Shown here in pieces: positions 1-8,938 of a stretch of 27,706 nt of DNA (the first letter of the stretch is position 1; every line of letters begins with the position of its first letter). This DNA is from Snodgrassella alvi_G. GTDB taxonomy: Bacteria > Pseudomonadota > Gammaproteobacteria > Burkholderiales > Neisseriaceae. The position numbers and the translations under genes were made by a program. The stretch is from assembly GCA_946478525.1 (NCBI GenBank), contig CAMLCH010000034.1, positions 1 to 27,706 on the forward strand, in the 5' to 3' direction. Below the pieces are notes generated by a model that was not told the origin of the DNA, ran no database searches, and saw nothing but the letters and a program-made list of their open reading frames with translations.

Positions 1-209
1 ATTAATTTAATTATTTTTCATTAAAATACTTAAAATATTACCTACTCCAACAACATTAAATATTTTAAAAAGTGGATACATTCAGTGAATATGAAGAAAA
101 TGATTTGCATTAGTTATGCGCCTATGAAAAAAATTTTATAAACTGAATAGATTGCTAAGCAAAAAATAATATTGGCATATATTAATATAGTATATATAAT
201 AAGTTACAA
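1..209. other. AT-rich left end, no gene seen
   Basis: This stretch upstream of the minor pilin gene has no open frame of useful length and no recognisable RNA or repeat. It is very AT-rich and presumably carries the pilin promoter, but no convincing -35/-10 pair stands out. No sequencing adapter is visible at this end, unlike the right end. Confidence 0.6.
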
Positions 210-716
210 ATGACTTTGTACTATGTTATTTCCATGTTTAATTTAAAAAAGCACCGAAATATTCATAGCGGATTCACGCTCATTCAAATACTTTTTAGCC
301 TAATTACCGTAAGTGTTCTGGCTGTCATAGCTATTCGGTATATTGGTCGCTACCAAAAGTACACTCATTTACAACAAGCCCAAGTGGTTTTATTGCAGAA
401 TAGTCAGTACATGGAGCAACATTATCAGCGACACCTGAGTTATAAGCTTAATTCAACCAGCTGGCCAAAGCTGTATATTTCCCAAAATAAGCATTTTTGT
501 TTCAAAATTATGGGAAATCCACGATCTCATTCCGGAGATACATTTTCAATCAAAGCTGTGGCACTTGATAATAAAAAAGAGCCACGCATTCTAAAAATAA
601 ACCGTCATGGTATGGTAATCATGTGCCAGACAAGTGAAAGCAACTGTGAAGAGGATAACTCTTTTTTTAACGGTCACATTAGTTTGGATAAAAATTGCAC
701 AATTTTTAATCGTTAA
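210..716 (+). CDS. type IV minor pilin (prepilin-like protein)
   Basis: The protein (168 residues) has a class III prepilin signal: a short basic leader ending HSG, cleavage expected before F22, then a hydrophobic helix starting FTLIQ and running to about residue 45. A mixed globular domain follows, with Cys at 97, 139, 146 and 163; the last ones fit the C-terminal disulfide region of Neisseria pilins (PilE, ComP, PilX). The segment around YMEQHYQRHLSYK resembles the alpha-1C region of PilE/PilX-type pilins. Position 5 of the mature protein is Gln, where nearly all pilins have Glu. An alternative start at 234 (Met9) would leave a shorter leader; neither start has a strong ribosome site. It would be processed by PilD and inserted into the inner membrane or the pilus. 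Which minor pilin it is cannot be decided here. It lies alone, 76 bp before uup. Confidence 0.8.
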   Translation: MTLYYVISMFNLKKHRNIHSGFTLIQILFSLITVSVLAVIAIRYIGRYQKYTHLQQAQVVLLQNSQYMEQHYQRHLSYKLNSTSWPKLYISQNKHFCFKIMGNPRSHSGDTFSIKAVALDNKKEPRILKINRHGMVIMCQTSESNCEEDNSFFNGHISLDKNCTIFNR

Positions 717-719
717 AGC

Positions 720-737
720 GCAGCATTCAGATGCTGT
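720..737 (+). terminator. small hairpin after the pilin gene
   Basis: CAGCAT (721-726) and ATGCTG (731-736) form a 6-bp stem with a TCAG loop four bases after the pilin stop codon. There is no T-run behind it, so it is a weak terminator candidate at best. Confidence 0.3.
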
Positions 738-741
738 AAAC

Positions 742-750
742 TGTTACAAT
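742..750 (+). promoter_or_regulatory. possible extended -10 promoter of uup
   Basis: TGTTACAAT gives an extended -10 (TGn plus TACAAT at 745-750), 43 bp ahead of the uup start. No good -35 is seen. The same pattern (TGCTACAAT) appears before prfC and a similar one (TGCTAAAAT) before darP, which is mild support. Confidence 0.35.
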
Positions 751-792
751 ACTACCCTGTAGATTCTTTAATTTCCTATTATCATATTAGTT

Positions 793-2691
793 ATGAGCAT
801 ACTGTCTCTGGATAATGCCTGCTTTGCAGTGGGTCATCACCCTCTTTTAGATCATGCATCGTTACAACTGGATAGCGGTGAAAAAATTGGTTTTATTGGT
901 CGCAATGGTGCCGGTAAATCCACATTATTAAAAATTCTGGCTAGAGTTCAAAAACTGGACGATGGTTTATTGACTATCCAAAATGACCAAAAAATAGTTT
1001 ATGTCCCCCAAGAATCGCAATTTGAAGAGCAGATGACAGTTTTTGATACTATTGCGCAAGGATTAGGTGAATTACGAACACTTTTAGCTGAATACCATGA
1101 ACTAAGTTTACATATTACTGACGATAATAGTTTGCAATGCCTCAATGACTTGCAAAATGAATTGGAAAATCGCAACGGCTGGCAATTTGATGCATTGATA
1201 CAGCAAACCATCAGTGAATTAAAACTGCCGGAAAATGAATTAATAGCCAATCTGAGTGGCGGACAAAAAAAACGGGTTGCGCTTGCTCAGGCATGGGTAC
1301 AGAAACCAGATATTTTGTTACTTGATGAGCCAACTAATCATCTTGATATTGATGCGATTGAATGGATGGAGAATCTACTCAGTGGATTCTCCGGTAGTCT
1401 GATCGTTGTTACCCATGATCGCCGATTTCTTGACCACATAGCCACTCGCATTATTGAGCTGGACAGAGGTACGCTGCGCAGCTATCCGGGTAGTTTTTCC
1501 GTTTACAGCGAGAAAAAAGCACAGGAACTTGCGGTTGAGGTAGAACATAATCGACTATTTGATAAATTTCATGCCCAGGAAGAAGCATGGATACGTAAAG
1601 GTATTGAAGCTCGTCGTACCCGTAATCAAGGCCGAGTAAAGCGTCTAGAACAATTACGCCGTGAACGCGCAGCTCGTCGTGAAGTTCAGGGACAAATTAA
1701 CTTTAATTTAAATTCCGGCGAAGCCAGCGGTAAAATCATAGCCGAACTGGAACACGCAGGTTTTTCTTACGACAACAGATTAATTATGCAGGACTTTTCC
1801 GCCATTATTCAGCGCGGAGACAAAATAGGTCTGATAGGTCCCAATGGTATTGGTAAAACCACTTTTCTCAAACTGATTCTGGGTGAATTACAACCAACCT
1901 CAGGAAAAATTCGGCTGGGATCTCGTCAGGAAGTAGCTTATTTCGATCAATTTCGCAGTTCGCTTAATGATAATGATACTGTGTTTGATACTATTGGTCA
2001 GGGCAATGATTATGTAGAAATTGGTCAGCAACGCAAACATGTTATCGGTTATCTGGAAGAATTTTTATTTTCACCAGCCCGAGCACACAGTCCGGTAAAA
2101 TCTTTATCGGGTGGTGAAAGAAATCGTTTATTACTGGCTAAGCTGTTTACCCGTCCGGCTAATATTTTGGTACTTGATGAACCAACTAATGATCTGGATA
2201 TAGATACACAGGAATTACTGGAAGAATTACTGCGAGATTATCAAGGTACTGTATTTTTAGTCAGCCATGATCGTACGTTTTTGGATAATGTGGTGACACA
2301 GTCTATTGTGTTTAAGGGTAATGGCGTTTTAAAAGAATACATTGGTGGTTATCAGGATTATATAGATGCCCAAAAACGCGAAGAGGCATTACAACCACCG
2401 GCAAAAATCGAAGTAAAAAACAATCCTGTAAACGATAAAAGCAAAACTAAAAATCGCCGTAACGATAAACTCTCATTCAATGAGCAACGTGAATTAAATG
2501 CTCTTCCAGAGGAAATTGCAGCCCTGGAAAACGAACAAATTCAATTGACTGAAAAATTATCCGATCCGGAAATATTTAAAAATGATTATAAACAAGCTGC
2601 TGCATGGCAAACACGTATTAGTGAGATTGAAGAAATTTTACTGCAAAAATTAGAACGCTGGGAGGCTTTGGAAGCACGTCAATCCTCCTAA
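793..2691 (+). CDS. uup: ABC-F family ATPase Uup
   Basis: This soluble tandem-ATPase ABC-F protein has no membrane segments. The first nucleotide-binding domain shows Walker A GRNGAGKST (36-44), signature LSGGQ and Walker B ILLLDEPTNHLD. The second has GPNGIGKTT, LSGGE and ILVLDEPTNDLD. A charged interdomain linker (around residues 255-300, rich in Arg and Glu) and a C-terminal coiled-coil domain (about 550-630) are typical of Uup rather than EttA or YheS; 632 residues matches the family. Uup proteins bind ribosomes or branched DNA and affect translation and the precision of transposon excision. The gene is convergent with the DUF1615 lipoprotein gene, with 47 bp between their ends. It is intact. 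Confidence 0.93.
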   Translation: MSILSLDNACFAVGHHPLLDHASLQLDSGEKIGFIGRNGAGKSTLLKILARVQKLDDGLLTIQNDQKIVYVPQESQFEEQMTVFDTIAQGLGELRTLLAEYHELSLHITDDNSLQCLNDLQNELENRNGWQFDALIQQTISELKLPENELIANLSGGQKKRVALAQAWVQKPDILLLDEPTNHLDIDAIEWMENLLSGFSGSLIVVTHDRRFLDHIATRIIELDRGTLRSYPGSFSVYSEKKAQELAVEVEHNRLFDKFHAQEEAWIRKGIEARRTRNQGRVKRLEQLRRERAARREVQGQINFNLNSGEASGKIIAELEHAGFSYDNRLIMQDFSAIIQRGDKIGLIGPNGIGKTTFLKLILGELQPTSGKIRLGSRQEVAYFDQFRSSLNDNDTVFDTIGQGNDYVEIGQQRKHVIGYLEEFLFSPARAHSPVKSLSGGERNRLLLAKLFTRPANILVLDEPTNDLDIDTQELLEELLRDYQGTVFLVSHDRTFLDNVVTQSIVFKGNGVLKEYIGGYQDYIDAQKREEALQPPAKIEVKNNPVNDKSKTKNRRNDKLSFNEQRELNALPEEIAALENEQIQLTEKLSDPEIFKNDYKQAAAWQTRISEIEEILLQKLERWEALEARQSS

Positions 2692-2738
2692 AACAGAGGT
2701 ATTCGCACTGGATTGACATAGCCTCTTAAATATATTTG

Positions 2739-3977
2739 TTAACGACGTCGCGTACCGGTACCGCTACGCATACAAATTTGATAGCGACGATTTACATTAC
2801 TGGCATACCAGTTAGTATTGTAATCTTTGCTTAGTTTAGGTCCAGATATGACAACCTGTGGCATGATAGCATAGGGAGCTACTTGACCAAACTTTTGCTT
2901 ATATAAAGCCAATATTTGCTGATAAGTAGTAGTTTGCTCAAATTCCGGTTGTTTTTCCTTAAGTAAATCAGCACGAACTGTTTCCGGCTTAATATTCACT
3001 CCCTGCCTAGCAAATAATTGATTGATAGCTGTTTCGGTCTGACTTACTTTATGTTGAGCTTTGCCGTCTTTGTCATACAGCAATAAATCACCATCTAAAG
3101 CCATTTTCATATTTAGGAGTTTATTAATATCCTGCTGGAATGCAGCATTGCGACTGGAATAAATACCAGAATTATAATCTGCAAAACGATACTGAGCTTG
3201 TTTATAAGCAGCGGGATATTTCAGCAAGCGATGAATTCCGTAATATAAACCACCTTCACGGGTATACAGATAATCACGTAATTCATTTACTGAAACATTA
3301 TCAGATTGATGATCAAGAGCATACTTAATTGAAACCTGCATTGATCCAATTGTAGTAATAGGATTGTTTCTTTCCCCCAAATCTTTACCTGTTAATTTAG
3401 CCGCTGCATTAGCTAACCCATCGGCATAAAATTGTTTAGAAACATAAGTATAGATTTGGCGGTAAATCAGATCCAGCTCCTGTTCTGTTTTGACTTTACT
3501 GATTTGCTTCAAAAAACTATTATCTTTAGTTGGCTCATTAGCAAGTACATATGCAAAATATCTTGATATTACCGGACCTAGCTTAGGTCCAAATTGGTTC
3601 ACAAATTTTTCCGGTACCTCTTTTTGAAAAGCATTAATTGCTTTTTTCCCCAATCCCGGGACTGCAGGATTTGCAACAAAATTGGATTCCTGATCAATTA
3701 CCGCAATCACACTACAAATGTTTTCTTTGTTTTTAACAATTTTGAGTTCATCCATTATGCGGTTTATATCTTGCGCCCATATAAGACGGTCTTTTACTCT
3801 AGAAGGAATGAGACGACTTATTTTAGCCGCATTATTCCATATTGGCTGCTCATTGGTAGTAACCATATTATTATTTTGCTTAAATGAGCTTTGTTCATCA
3901 CAGCCCGATAAAGCGGATATTATCAGTAAACACACTGTCAGTAATGTCGTGGCTTTCCGGGGAAATTTGATGTTCAT
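2739..3977 (-). CDS. DUF1615 family lipoprotein
   Basis: The protein (412 residues) starts with a lipoprotein signal peptide ending ALSGC, so Cys26 would be lipidated and the protein placed in the envelope. The rest matches the DUF1615 family: the block RLIPSRVKDRLIWAQD is followed by ENICSVIAVIDQESNF, with Glu97 in the QES motif, then VPGLG. That region resembles the catalytic-Glu segment of lysozyme-like transglycosylases, so a role in peptidoglycan cleavage is plausible but is inferred. It follows dsbB on the same strand after 57 bp (57 bp from the dsbB stop), suggesting co-transcription. A disulfide involving Cys88 could be DsbB-dependent, but that is speculation. Start: ATG at 3977, with only weak Shine-Dalgarno likeness. 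Confidence 0.8.
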   Translation of the reverse strand: MNIKFPRKATTLLTVCLLIISALSGCDEQSSFKQNNNMVTTNEQPIWNNAAKISRLIPSRVKDRLIWAQDINRIMDELKIVKNKENICSVIAVIDQESNFVANPAVPGLGKKAINAFQKEVPEKFVNQFGPKLGPVISRYFAYVLANEPTKDNSFLKQISKVKTEQELDLIYRQIYTYVSKQFYADGLANAAAKLTGKDLGERNNPITTIGSMQVSIKYALDHQSDNVSVNELRDYLYTREGGLYYGIHRLLKYPAAYKQAQYRFADYNSGIYSSRNAAFQQDINKLLNMKMALDGDLLLYDKDGKAQHKVSQTETAINQLFARQGVNIKPETVRADLLKEKQPEFEQTTTYQQILALYKQKFGQVAPYAIMPQVVISGPKLSKDYNTNWYASNVNRRYQICMRSGTGTRRR

Positions 3978-4034
3978 TATGTTGAGCTCGATTTTAAGTT
4001 CACCATTAGCTATACTAGATAATTATAAATATTG

Positions 4035-4520
4035 CTAACGATTGTTGCGAATCAGCCAATACCATACCCAAATTAATACTGTCGTAAAAAACAGTGCACT
4101 CCAGACAGGTATAGATACATACATTATTGTCTGTACTTCACCACAATTGCCAGTGCCACGGATAATTGGTTCATACCAGTCAAATAATGGTGCATTCCTT
4201 AAGCGGAATGTCCAAGGTGCTCCACAGGAAGGCTGATCCATAAGAGGAAGATGTTGAATATAGATTTGGTAAAGAGCAACACCCAGTCCACCTAAAGGCA
4301 CCAGACTGACTAAAATTGCACTAATCAGTCGCCAAATTTTGGAGTGATAAGGTAATAATATGCATATTAAAGCTACTATCGCTGTAAAAATAACGGCTAC
4401 TCTCTGGGTAATGCAGAGCACACAGGGGTTTTTGCCAAGTACATACTGAGCAAAGAGCGCACCACCTACGCTCAGTAATGACAAAATAAAAACAGACCAT
4501 AAAACTTTACGAAAATTCAT
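4035..4520 (-). CDS. dsbB: disulfide bond formation protein DsbB
   Basis: DsbB is an inner-membrane quinone reductase that reoxidises periplasmic DsbA. The protein has four membrane helices, the periplasmic CVLC pair (Cys33, Cys36) after helix 1 and the second pair (Cys99, Cys126) in the large periplasmic loop before helix 4, as expected. I place the start at the ATG at 4520, giving 161 residues beginning MNFRKVLWSV, with GGAG close upstream. The frame is open further to a TTG at 4547, but that has no ribosome site and adds only nine residues. The DUF1615 lipoprotein gene follows on the same strand. No dsbA is seen in the window. Confidence 0.93.
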   Translation of the reverse strand: MNFRKVLWSVFILSLLSVGGALFAQYVLGKNPCVLCITQRVAVIFTAIVALICILLPYHSKIWRLISAILVSLVPLGGLGVALYQIYIQHLPLMDQPSCGAPWTFRLRNAPLFDWYEPIIRGTGNCGEVQTIMYVSIPVWSALFFTTVLIWVWYWLIRNNR

Positions 4521-4898
4521 TTCTCCAAACCTTATCCAATATTTCAAAATATTTTGACTGCACTACCTTCAATGTCTAAATCTTATGGACACAGAAGACA
4601 GATAAATGAGTCAATTGTTTATAAAACAAATAGTAAATCATCCAACAAGGCAACCCTGATAAAAATAATTTGCCACCCTACTTTTGATTAATAGCGGCAA
4701 TTTTTATTTAAATTAGCGGTTGCTAATGCAATATAATAATACAGCTATTATTTATGACGACATGACCAAAATTTCTTCTGATTTGGTCATCATCATCTTT
4801 GTTAAAGCTAGTTTAACTTTCCAACGGACATACAACAAAATTAGTTAAATTCTATACTTGTATAAATAATATTTTCAATCACCACTAAGCAAATTAAG
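4521..4898. other. intergenic region between dsbB and pmbA
   Basis: No gene is visible. It should hold the dsbB promoter and the end of the pmbA transcript. The only structure seen is an inverted repeat at 4762-4790, listed separately. Confidence 0.6.
4762..4790. repeat. 9-bp inverted repeat downstream of pmbA
   Basis: ATGACCAAA (4762-4770) and TTTGGTCAT (4782-4790) are perfectly complementary around an 11-base loop. It lies about 110 bp past the pmbA stop on the minus strand. Neither strand has a T-run right after the stem, so it may be a weak terminator or an operator for dsbB rather than a standard intrinsic terminator. Confidence 0.45.
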
Positions 4899-6227
4899 TT
4901 ACTGCCCTGCGACAGTCATAGTATCAATCCAGACAGAACCTATTTTATGAGTGCTGTATTTTAATGCATCATCTGCTGCACCCATCATCCCTGCATACAT
5001 ATCCTGTAAACGTGAGGCAATTGTAATTCCTTCCACTGGATAGCTAATCACACCATTCTCAACCCAAAAACCCGCCGCACCACGCGAATAATCTCCGGTA
5101 ATAGTATTGACACCTTGTCCTAGCAGTTCGGTTATCAATAGCCCGTTCCCCATGGCTTGTAATAACTCTGCTTGAGTTGAATGAGTATAATTAAGAGATA
5201 AATTATGTACACCACCGGCGTTCGCAGTTGTTTGCATACCCAGTTTGCGAGCACTGTAACTACTTAAAAAATAGCCACCAATACGACCTGACTCAATAAC
5301 GGTACGCGGATGGGTTGCTACACCCTCTGCATCAAAATACGTACTGGCTAAAGCTTTTTTTACATGTGGATTTTCAGTTAATGTCACCCAGGGAGCCAGA
5401 ATTTGCTTGCCCATGCTGTCTACTAAAAAACTGGTCTGACGGTACAAAGATCCTCCGCTCAATGCACCAACTAAATGACTGATTAAACTACCGGCCACAG
5501 TACGATCAAAAATTACAGGATATTTACCAGTAGCCAGAGTTCTTCCTGATAATCGCTGTACGGCACGCGTAGCTGCTAAGCTACCAATTTCTTCTGGTTT
5601 TTCCAAATCTAATGGATCACGTGCCAGAGCATACCAGTAATCGCGTTGCATCCCATTTGCATCTTCAGCTACCACACTACAGGAAATACTATGCCTACTG
5701 CCTTTTTGATAAGCGCAGAAATCATTGCTATTAGCATAAATATATTGATAATGATCATTCTGTACTCCAGCACCTTCAGAATTGCTTATATGCTTATCCG
5801 TTTTTAAAGCCGCGTTTTCAGTACGTTTACCAATTGCAATGGCTTCATCAGTACTTAATACCCACGGGAAGAATGCCTCAATATCGCCGAATTCAGTCGC
5901 CAGTAAAGCAGGATCCGCCAATCCGGCACATTCATCTTGAGCCGTAAAACGCGCAATATTTAAGGCAGCAGCAACAACATCATTTATTGCCTGACCACTG
6001 AAATCGGCAGTACTGGCACGGCCTTTAGCCTGTCCTAAATAAACTGTTATATCCAGTGATTTATCCTGTTGATACTCAATATGCTCAACTTCTTGCTGTC
6101 GAACCTGTACGTTTTGACCAACTGATTCACTGATATCAATTTCGGCCGCTGTAGCACCCTGTTTTTTCGCTTGCTCCAAAGCCTGCCGGCCTAAATTTTG
6201 TAACTGTTCAGCATTGTGGTGAAACAT
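4899..6227 (-). CDS. pmbA: PmbA/TldE-type metalloprotease subunit
   Basis: The 442-residue protein matches PmbA (TldE), the partner of TldD in the TldD/E protease that trims modified peptides and degrades antitoxins in other bacteria. The N-terminal half has the usual alpha/beta domain with ISESVGQNVQVRQQEVEHIEY. The C-terminal half has the blocks GGSLYRQTSFLVDSMGKQI and ESGRIGGYFLSSYSARKLGM and ends with the conserved TMTVAGQ. As expected for PmbA it lacks the HExxxH zinc motif of TldD; no tldD is in the window. It is divergent from darP, an arrangement also found in E. coli and Neisseria. The ATG at 6227 has an AGAG site at suitable distance. Confidence 0.93.
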   Translation of the reverse strand: MFHHNAEQLQNLGRQALEQAKKQGATAAEIDISESVGQNVQVRQQEVEHIEYQQDKSLDITVYLGQAKGRASTADFSGQAINDVVAAALNIARFTAQDECAGLADPALLATEFGDIEAFFPWVLSTDEAIAIGKRTENAALKTDKHISNSEGAGVQNDHYQYIYANSNDFCAYQKGSRHSISCSVVAEDANGMQRDYWYALARDPLDLEKPEEIGSLAATRAVQRLSGRTLATGKYPVIFDRTVAGSLISHLVGALSGGSLYRQTSFLVDSMGKQILAPWVTLTENPHVKKALASTYFDAEGVATHPRTVIESGRIGGYFLSSYSARKLGMQTTANAGGVHNLSLNYTHSTQAELLQAMGNGLLITELLGQGVNTITGDYSRGAAGFWVENGVISYPVEGITIASRLQDMYAGMMGAADDALKYSTHKIGSVWIDTMTVAGQ

Positions 6228-6368
6228 ATTTTTCTCTTTCGCAATTGAGAGTGTATTTTAGCATGCTGTATATAAACTGGCAGCGCCTTTTAAATGACAG
6301 AATAATCCATCAGCTCACTAATGAATCTGCCAGCTGAAAAATTTCTGCAATTCAGAACAATGACAAAT

Positions 6369-6376
6369 CCCCCCCC
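6369..6376. repeat. poly-C tract (C8) upstream of pmbA
   Basis: Eight consecutive C residues lie 142 bp upstream of the pmbA start. On the minus strand the G8 run sits inside a 17-base spacer between TTGGTC and TCATTG, so slippage could change a promoter spacer. The promoter match is weak, and phase variation is only a possibility. Confidence 0.5.
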
Positions 6377-6657
6377 AATTGACCAATAAAATATTTGCTG
6401 AAGTGAGTCCCAACCTATAAAGGTAAAATCTGCTTATAACAATGAATAAAGACAACAAAATCCATCAATCAATTCATTTTTTTCATGAAATTATGATACT
6501 TATTTTGAATAGAATTTAACAATAAATCAGGTAACTTACTAGATTATTAGATCGTTTTGTGTTGTTTAATTTATTAACAAACTGATTAACTTCTATTCAA
6601 TGTATATAAACAACACCATAGGAAACACGAGGAAAATAAATGCATTGCAAAAATATT

Positions 6658-6666
6658 TGCTAAAAT
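6658..6666 (+). promoter_or_regulatory. possible extended -10 promoter of darP
   Basis: TGCTAAAAT, 40 bp before the darP start, fits an extended -10 promoter (TGn plus TAAAAT). No clear -35 is present at 16-18 bp. Confidence 0.35.
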
Positions 6667-6705
6667 AGCTGAATCTGAATGAACACTATTTGAGAAACGT
6701 TATCT

Positions 6706-7230
6706 ATGAAACATAATTCTGACAGCCAGTCAGACATGACAGAAGAATGGGTCAGTAAAACTCAGATGAAAAAGCAAATGAATGATTTGCAGGCTCTGGG
6801 TATGGAACTGACTAGACTTTCATCTGATACTCTGAAAAAAATAGACTTACCAGAAGATTTGTTTGAGGCTGTTTTAACTTATCAGAAAATTACGTCCAAC
6901 AGTGCACTGAAACGTCAGGCACAATATATCGGTAGGTTAATGCGGGAAATTGATACCGCGCCAATCAGTCGTTATCTTTCTCGCCTTAAAGGCGAAAATA
7001 ATGCACATAATGCTTATTTGCAACGTCTCGAAAATTTGCGCTTAACGTTAATAGCGGATGATCAGGCACTGACTGAATTAATTACTCAATATCCACATAT
7101 TGATATTAATAGTCTGAGAACCCTTATCCGCAATGCTCGAAAAGAACAGGCCGAAAATAAACCACCCAAAGCTTTTCGAGCACTATTTCAGCTACTGAAA
7201 GTTGAAATTAGTGAAGAACCTAGTTTTTAA
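6706..7230 (+). CDS. darP: ribosome-associated protein DarP (YjgA, DUF615)
   Basis: The 174-residue, highly charged helical protein matches the YjgA/DUF615 family, now named DarP, which assists late assembly of the 50S ribosomal subunit. Diagnostic blocks are WVSKTQMKKQMNDLQALGMEL near the N-terminus, LPEDLFEAVLTYQKI, and ALKRQAQYIGRLMREID with the characteristic RxxQxIGxLMR pattern. The C-terminal part (RTLIRNARKEQ...PPKAFRALFQLLK) is also typical. It is cytoplasmic, with no signal or membrane segment. Divergent linkage to pmbA is conserved across proteobacteria and supports the call. The trpC start follows after 103 bp. Confidence 0.93.
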   Translation: MKHNSDSQSDMTEEWVSKTQMKKQMNDLQALGMELTRLSSDTLKKIDLPEDLFEAVLTYQKITSNSALKRQAQYIGRLMREIDTAPISRYLSRLKGENNAHNAYLQRLENLRLTLIADDQALTELITQYPHIDINSLRTLIRNARKEQAENKPPKAFRALFQLLKVEISEEPSF

Positions 7231-7333
7231 CCAATATCGTTAAAAATTTTTAAAAAAAATTTCCTTTTATAGTTAGCTAACAAAATTCCTCCTACTATTT
7301 AATTAGTATTCAGACCAGATTCGGGACAAATAT

Positions 7334-8122
7334 ATGAGTGATATTCTGCATAAAATTTTAACCACTAAAAAAACAGAAGTGGAAGTGGCGAAATCGGCTA
7401 TTTCTTTAGCTGAAATACGTACTCAAGCTGAAAATCAGGCACCAGCTCGAAATTTTCTTGATGCTATTCACAGACGGCATCGTTCTGGACAGGCCGCCAT
7501 CATTGCAGAAATTAAAAAAGCCAGTCCATCTAAGGGACTTATCCGTGCCGATTTTTATCCTGCTTTGATTGCGCAGGCTTATGAACAAGGGAAAGCAGCA
7601 TGTTTATCTGTATTGACCGATGAACAATATTTTCAGGGTAGTTTTGTTTATCTTAACGAAGCCCGTAATGCCTGCTCGTTACCGGTTTTACGCAAGGATT
7701 TTATTGTTGATGCTTATCAGGTCTACCAGTCTCGCGCACAAAATGCTGATGCCATCTTATTGATTGCAGCAGCACTTAGCCAGTCGCAATTGCTCGAATT
7801 TGAAAGTATAGCTCATGAACTGGGTATGACGGTTTTACTGGAAATTCATAATGAAGAAGAACTGGAAAAATGTCAGCAAATGACCACCCCTTTATGGGGT
7901 GTAAATAATCGCGACTTGCGTACCTTTGCAGTCGACTTAAATCAGACATTAAAACTACTTCCTGCACTACAAGGTAAAACTGTAGTCACGGAAAGTGGTA
8001 TTTTTAATAAAGATGACATTCGCCTGATGCAACAACACCATATTAATACTTTTTTAATTGGCGAAAGTCTGATGCGCTCTGATGCTATAAGTCAGGATCT
8101 GCTCGCCTTAGTCGAAGCCTGA
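7334..8122 (+). CDS. trpC: indole-3-glycerol phosphate synthase TrpC
   Basis: TrpC closes the indole ring from carboxyphenylamino-deoxyribulose phosphate in tryptophan synthesis. The 262-residue protein is a single (beta/alpha)8 barrel of normal length. Visible active-site blocks are IIAEIKKASPSKG (Glu59, Lys61), VLRKDFIVD (Lys121), LLEIHNE (Glu170), GVNNRDL (Asn192) and VVTESGI (Glu220), with the phosphate-binding LIGESLM near the end. It is monofunctional, with no fused TrpF. No other trp gene is nearby, so the pathway genes are scattered, as in Neisseria. map follows after 39 bp and may be co-transcribed. Confidence 0.96.
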   Translation: MSDILHKILTTKKTEVEVAKSAISLAEIRTQAENQAPARNFLDAIHRRHRSGQAAIIAEIKKASPSKGLIRADFYPALIAQAYEQGKAACLSVLTDEQYFQGSFVYLNEARNACSLPVLRKDFIVDAYQVYQSRAQNADAILLIAAALSQSQLLEFESIAHELGMTVLLEIHNEEELEKCQQMTTPLWGVNNRDLRTFAVDLNQTLKLLPALQGKTVVTESGIFNKDDIRLMQQHHINTFLIGESLMRSDAISQDLLALVEA

Positions 8123-8161
8123 AAATTGTCGCGTTAATTGATTTAATCATAAGGATATTTT

Positions 8162-8938
8162 ATGGCAGTTATTATTAAAACACCTGAAGAAATTGCAGCT
8201 ATGCGTGCTGTTGGTCGTCTGGCAGCAGAAGCGCTGGATTATATCGGACCATTTGTTAAACCCGGTGTCACCACCAACGAACTGGACAAACTGATCCATG
8301 ATTATCACATCAACGTTCAGGGTGGATATCCGGCACCATTAGGATATGGCAATCCGCCCTTCCCTAAATCCTGCTGCACTTCCATTAATCATGTCATCTG
8401 TCATGGTATTCCAGATGATAAACCTTTAAAAAACGGTGATATCCTCAATATCGATGTCACCATCGTTAAAGATGGCTTTCATGGCGATTCCAGCCGTATG
8501 TATGCTGTAGGTGAAATCAGTCCACAAGCACGGCGTTTAATCAATGTAACTCATCAAAGTATGATGGCGGGTATAGAAGTTGTTAAACCCGGTGCAACTT
8601 TGGGTGATATCGGTTATGCCTGCCAACAGGTTGCAGAAAATGCTGGCTACTCTGTGGTTCAGGAATTTTGTGGGCATGGAGTAGGACGTGGCTTTCATGA
8701 AGAGCCGCAAGTACTGCATTATGGCCGCCGTCATGCCGGCATGAAACTACAACCTGGTATGATTTTTACCATTGAACCAATGATTAACCAAGGTAAACGT
8801 CATTTACGCATTCTTAATGATGGCTGGACTGTAGTGACTAAAGATCATAAATTATCAGCGCAATGGGAACATGAAGTTCTGGTAACTGATACCGGTTATG
8901 AAATCCTTACTATCAGTCCGCTTACAGGTAAACCTTAA
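8162..8938 (+). CDS. map: type I methionine aminopeptidase
   Basis: This cytoplasmic enzyme removes the initiator Met from new proteins. The 258-residue protein is the short bacterial type Ia form without an N-terminal zinc-finger extension. All expected residues are present: His81 in CHGIPDD, metal ligands Asp98 (NIDVT), Asp109 (GDSSRM), His172 (FCGHGVGRGFHE), Glu205 (MIFTIEPM) and Glu236 (WEHEVL). The ATG at 8162 is preceded by AAGGATATTT, a fair ribosome site. The 39-bp gap after trpC with no terminator suggests a shared transcript. Confidence 0.96.
   Translation: MAVIIKTPEEIAAMRAVGRLAAEALDYIGPFVKPGVTTNELDKLIHDYHINVQGGYPAPLGYGNPPFPKSCCTSINHVICHGIPDDKPLKNGDILNIDVTIVKDGFHGDSSRMYAVGEISPQARRLINVTHQSMMAGIEVVKPGATLGDIGYACQQVAENAGYSVVQEFCGHGVGRGFHEEPQVLHYGRRHAGMKLQPGMIFTIEPMINQGKRHLRILNDGWTVVTKDHKLSAQWEHEVLVTDTGYEILTISPLTGKP

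Larger units (their letters stand above)
6228..6705. other. pmbA-darP divergent intergenic region
   Basis: There is no gene in these 478 bp. The region should carry promoters for pmbA (minus) and darP (plus). It contains a run of eight C at 6369-6376, striking in such AT-rich DNA, and an extended -10 like sequence just before darP. Nothing else was recognised. Confidence 0.6.

Noticed and set aside
999..1250. Open frames antisense to uup, prfC, the ATPase and the DUF1615 gene (for example 999-1250, 3594-3887, 11916-12296)
   Set aside because: They lie wholly inside well-supported genes on the other strand, lack ribosome sites and read as low-complexity shadow translations.
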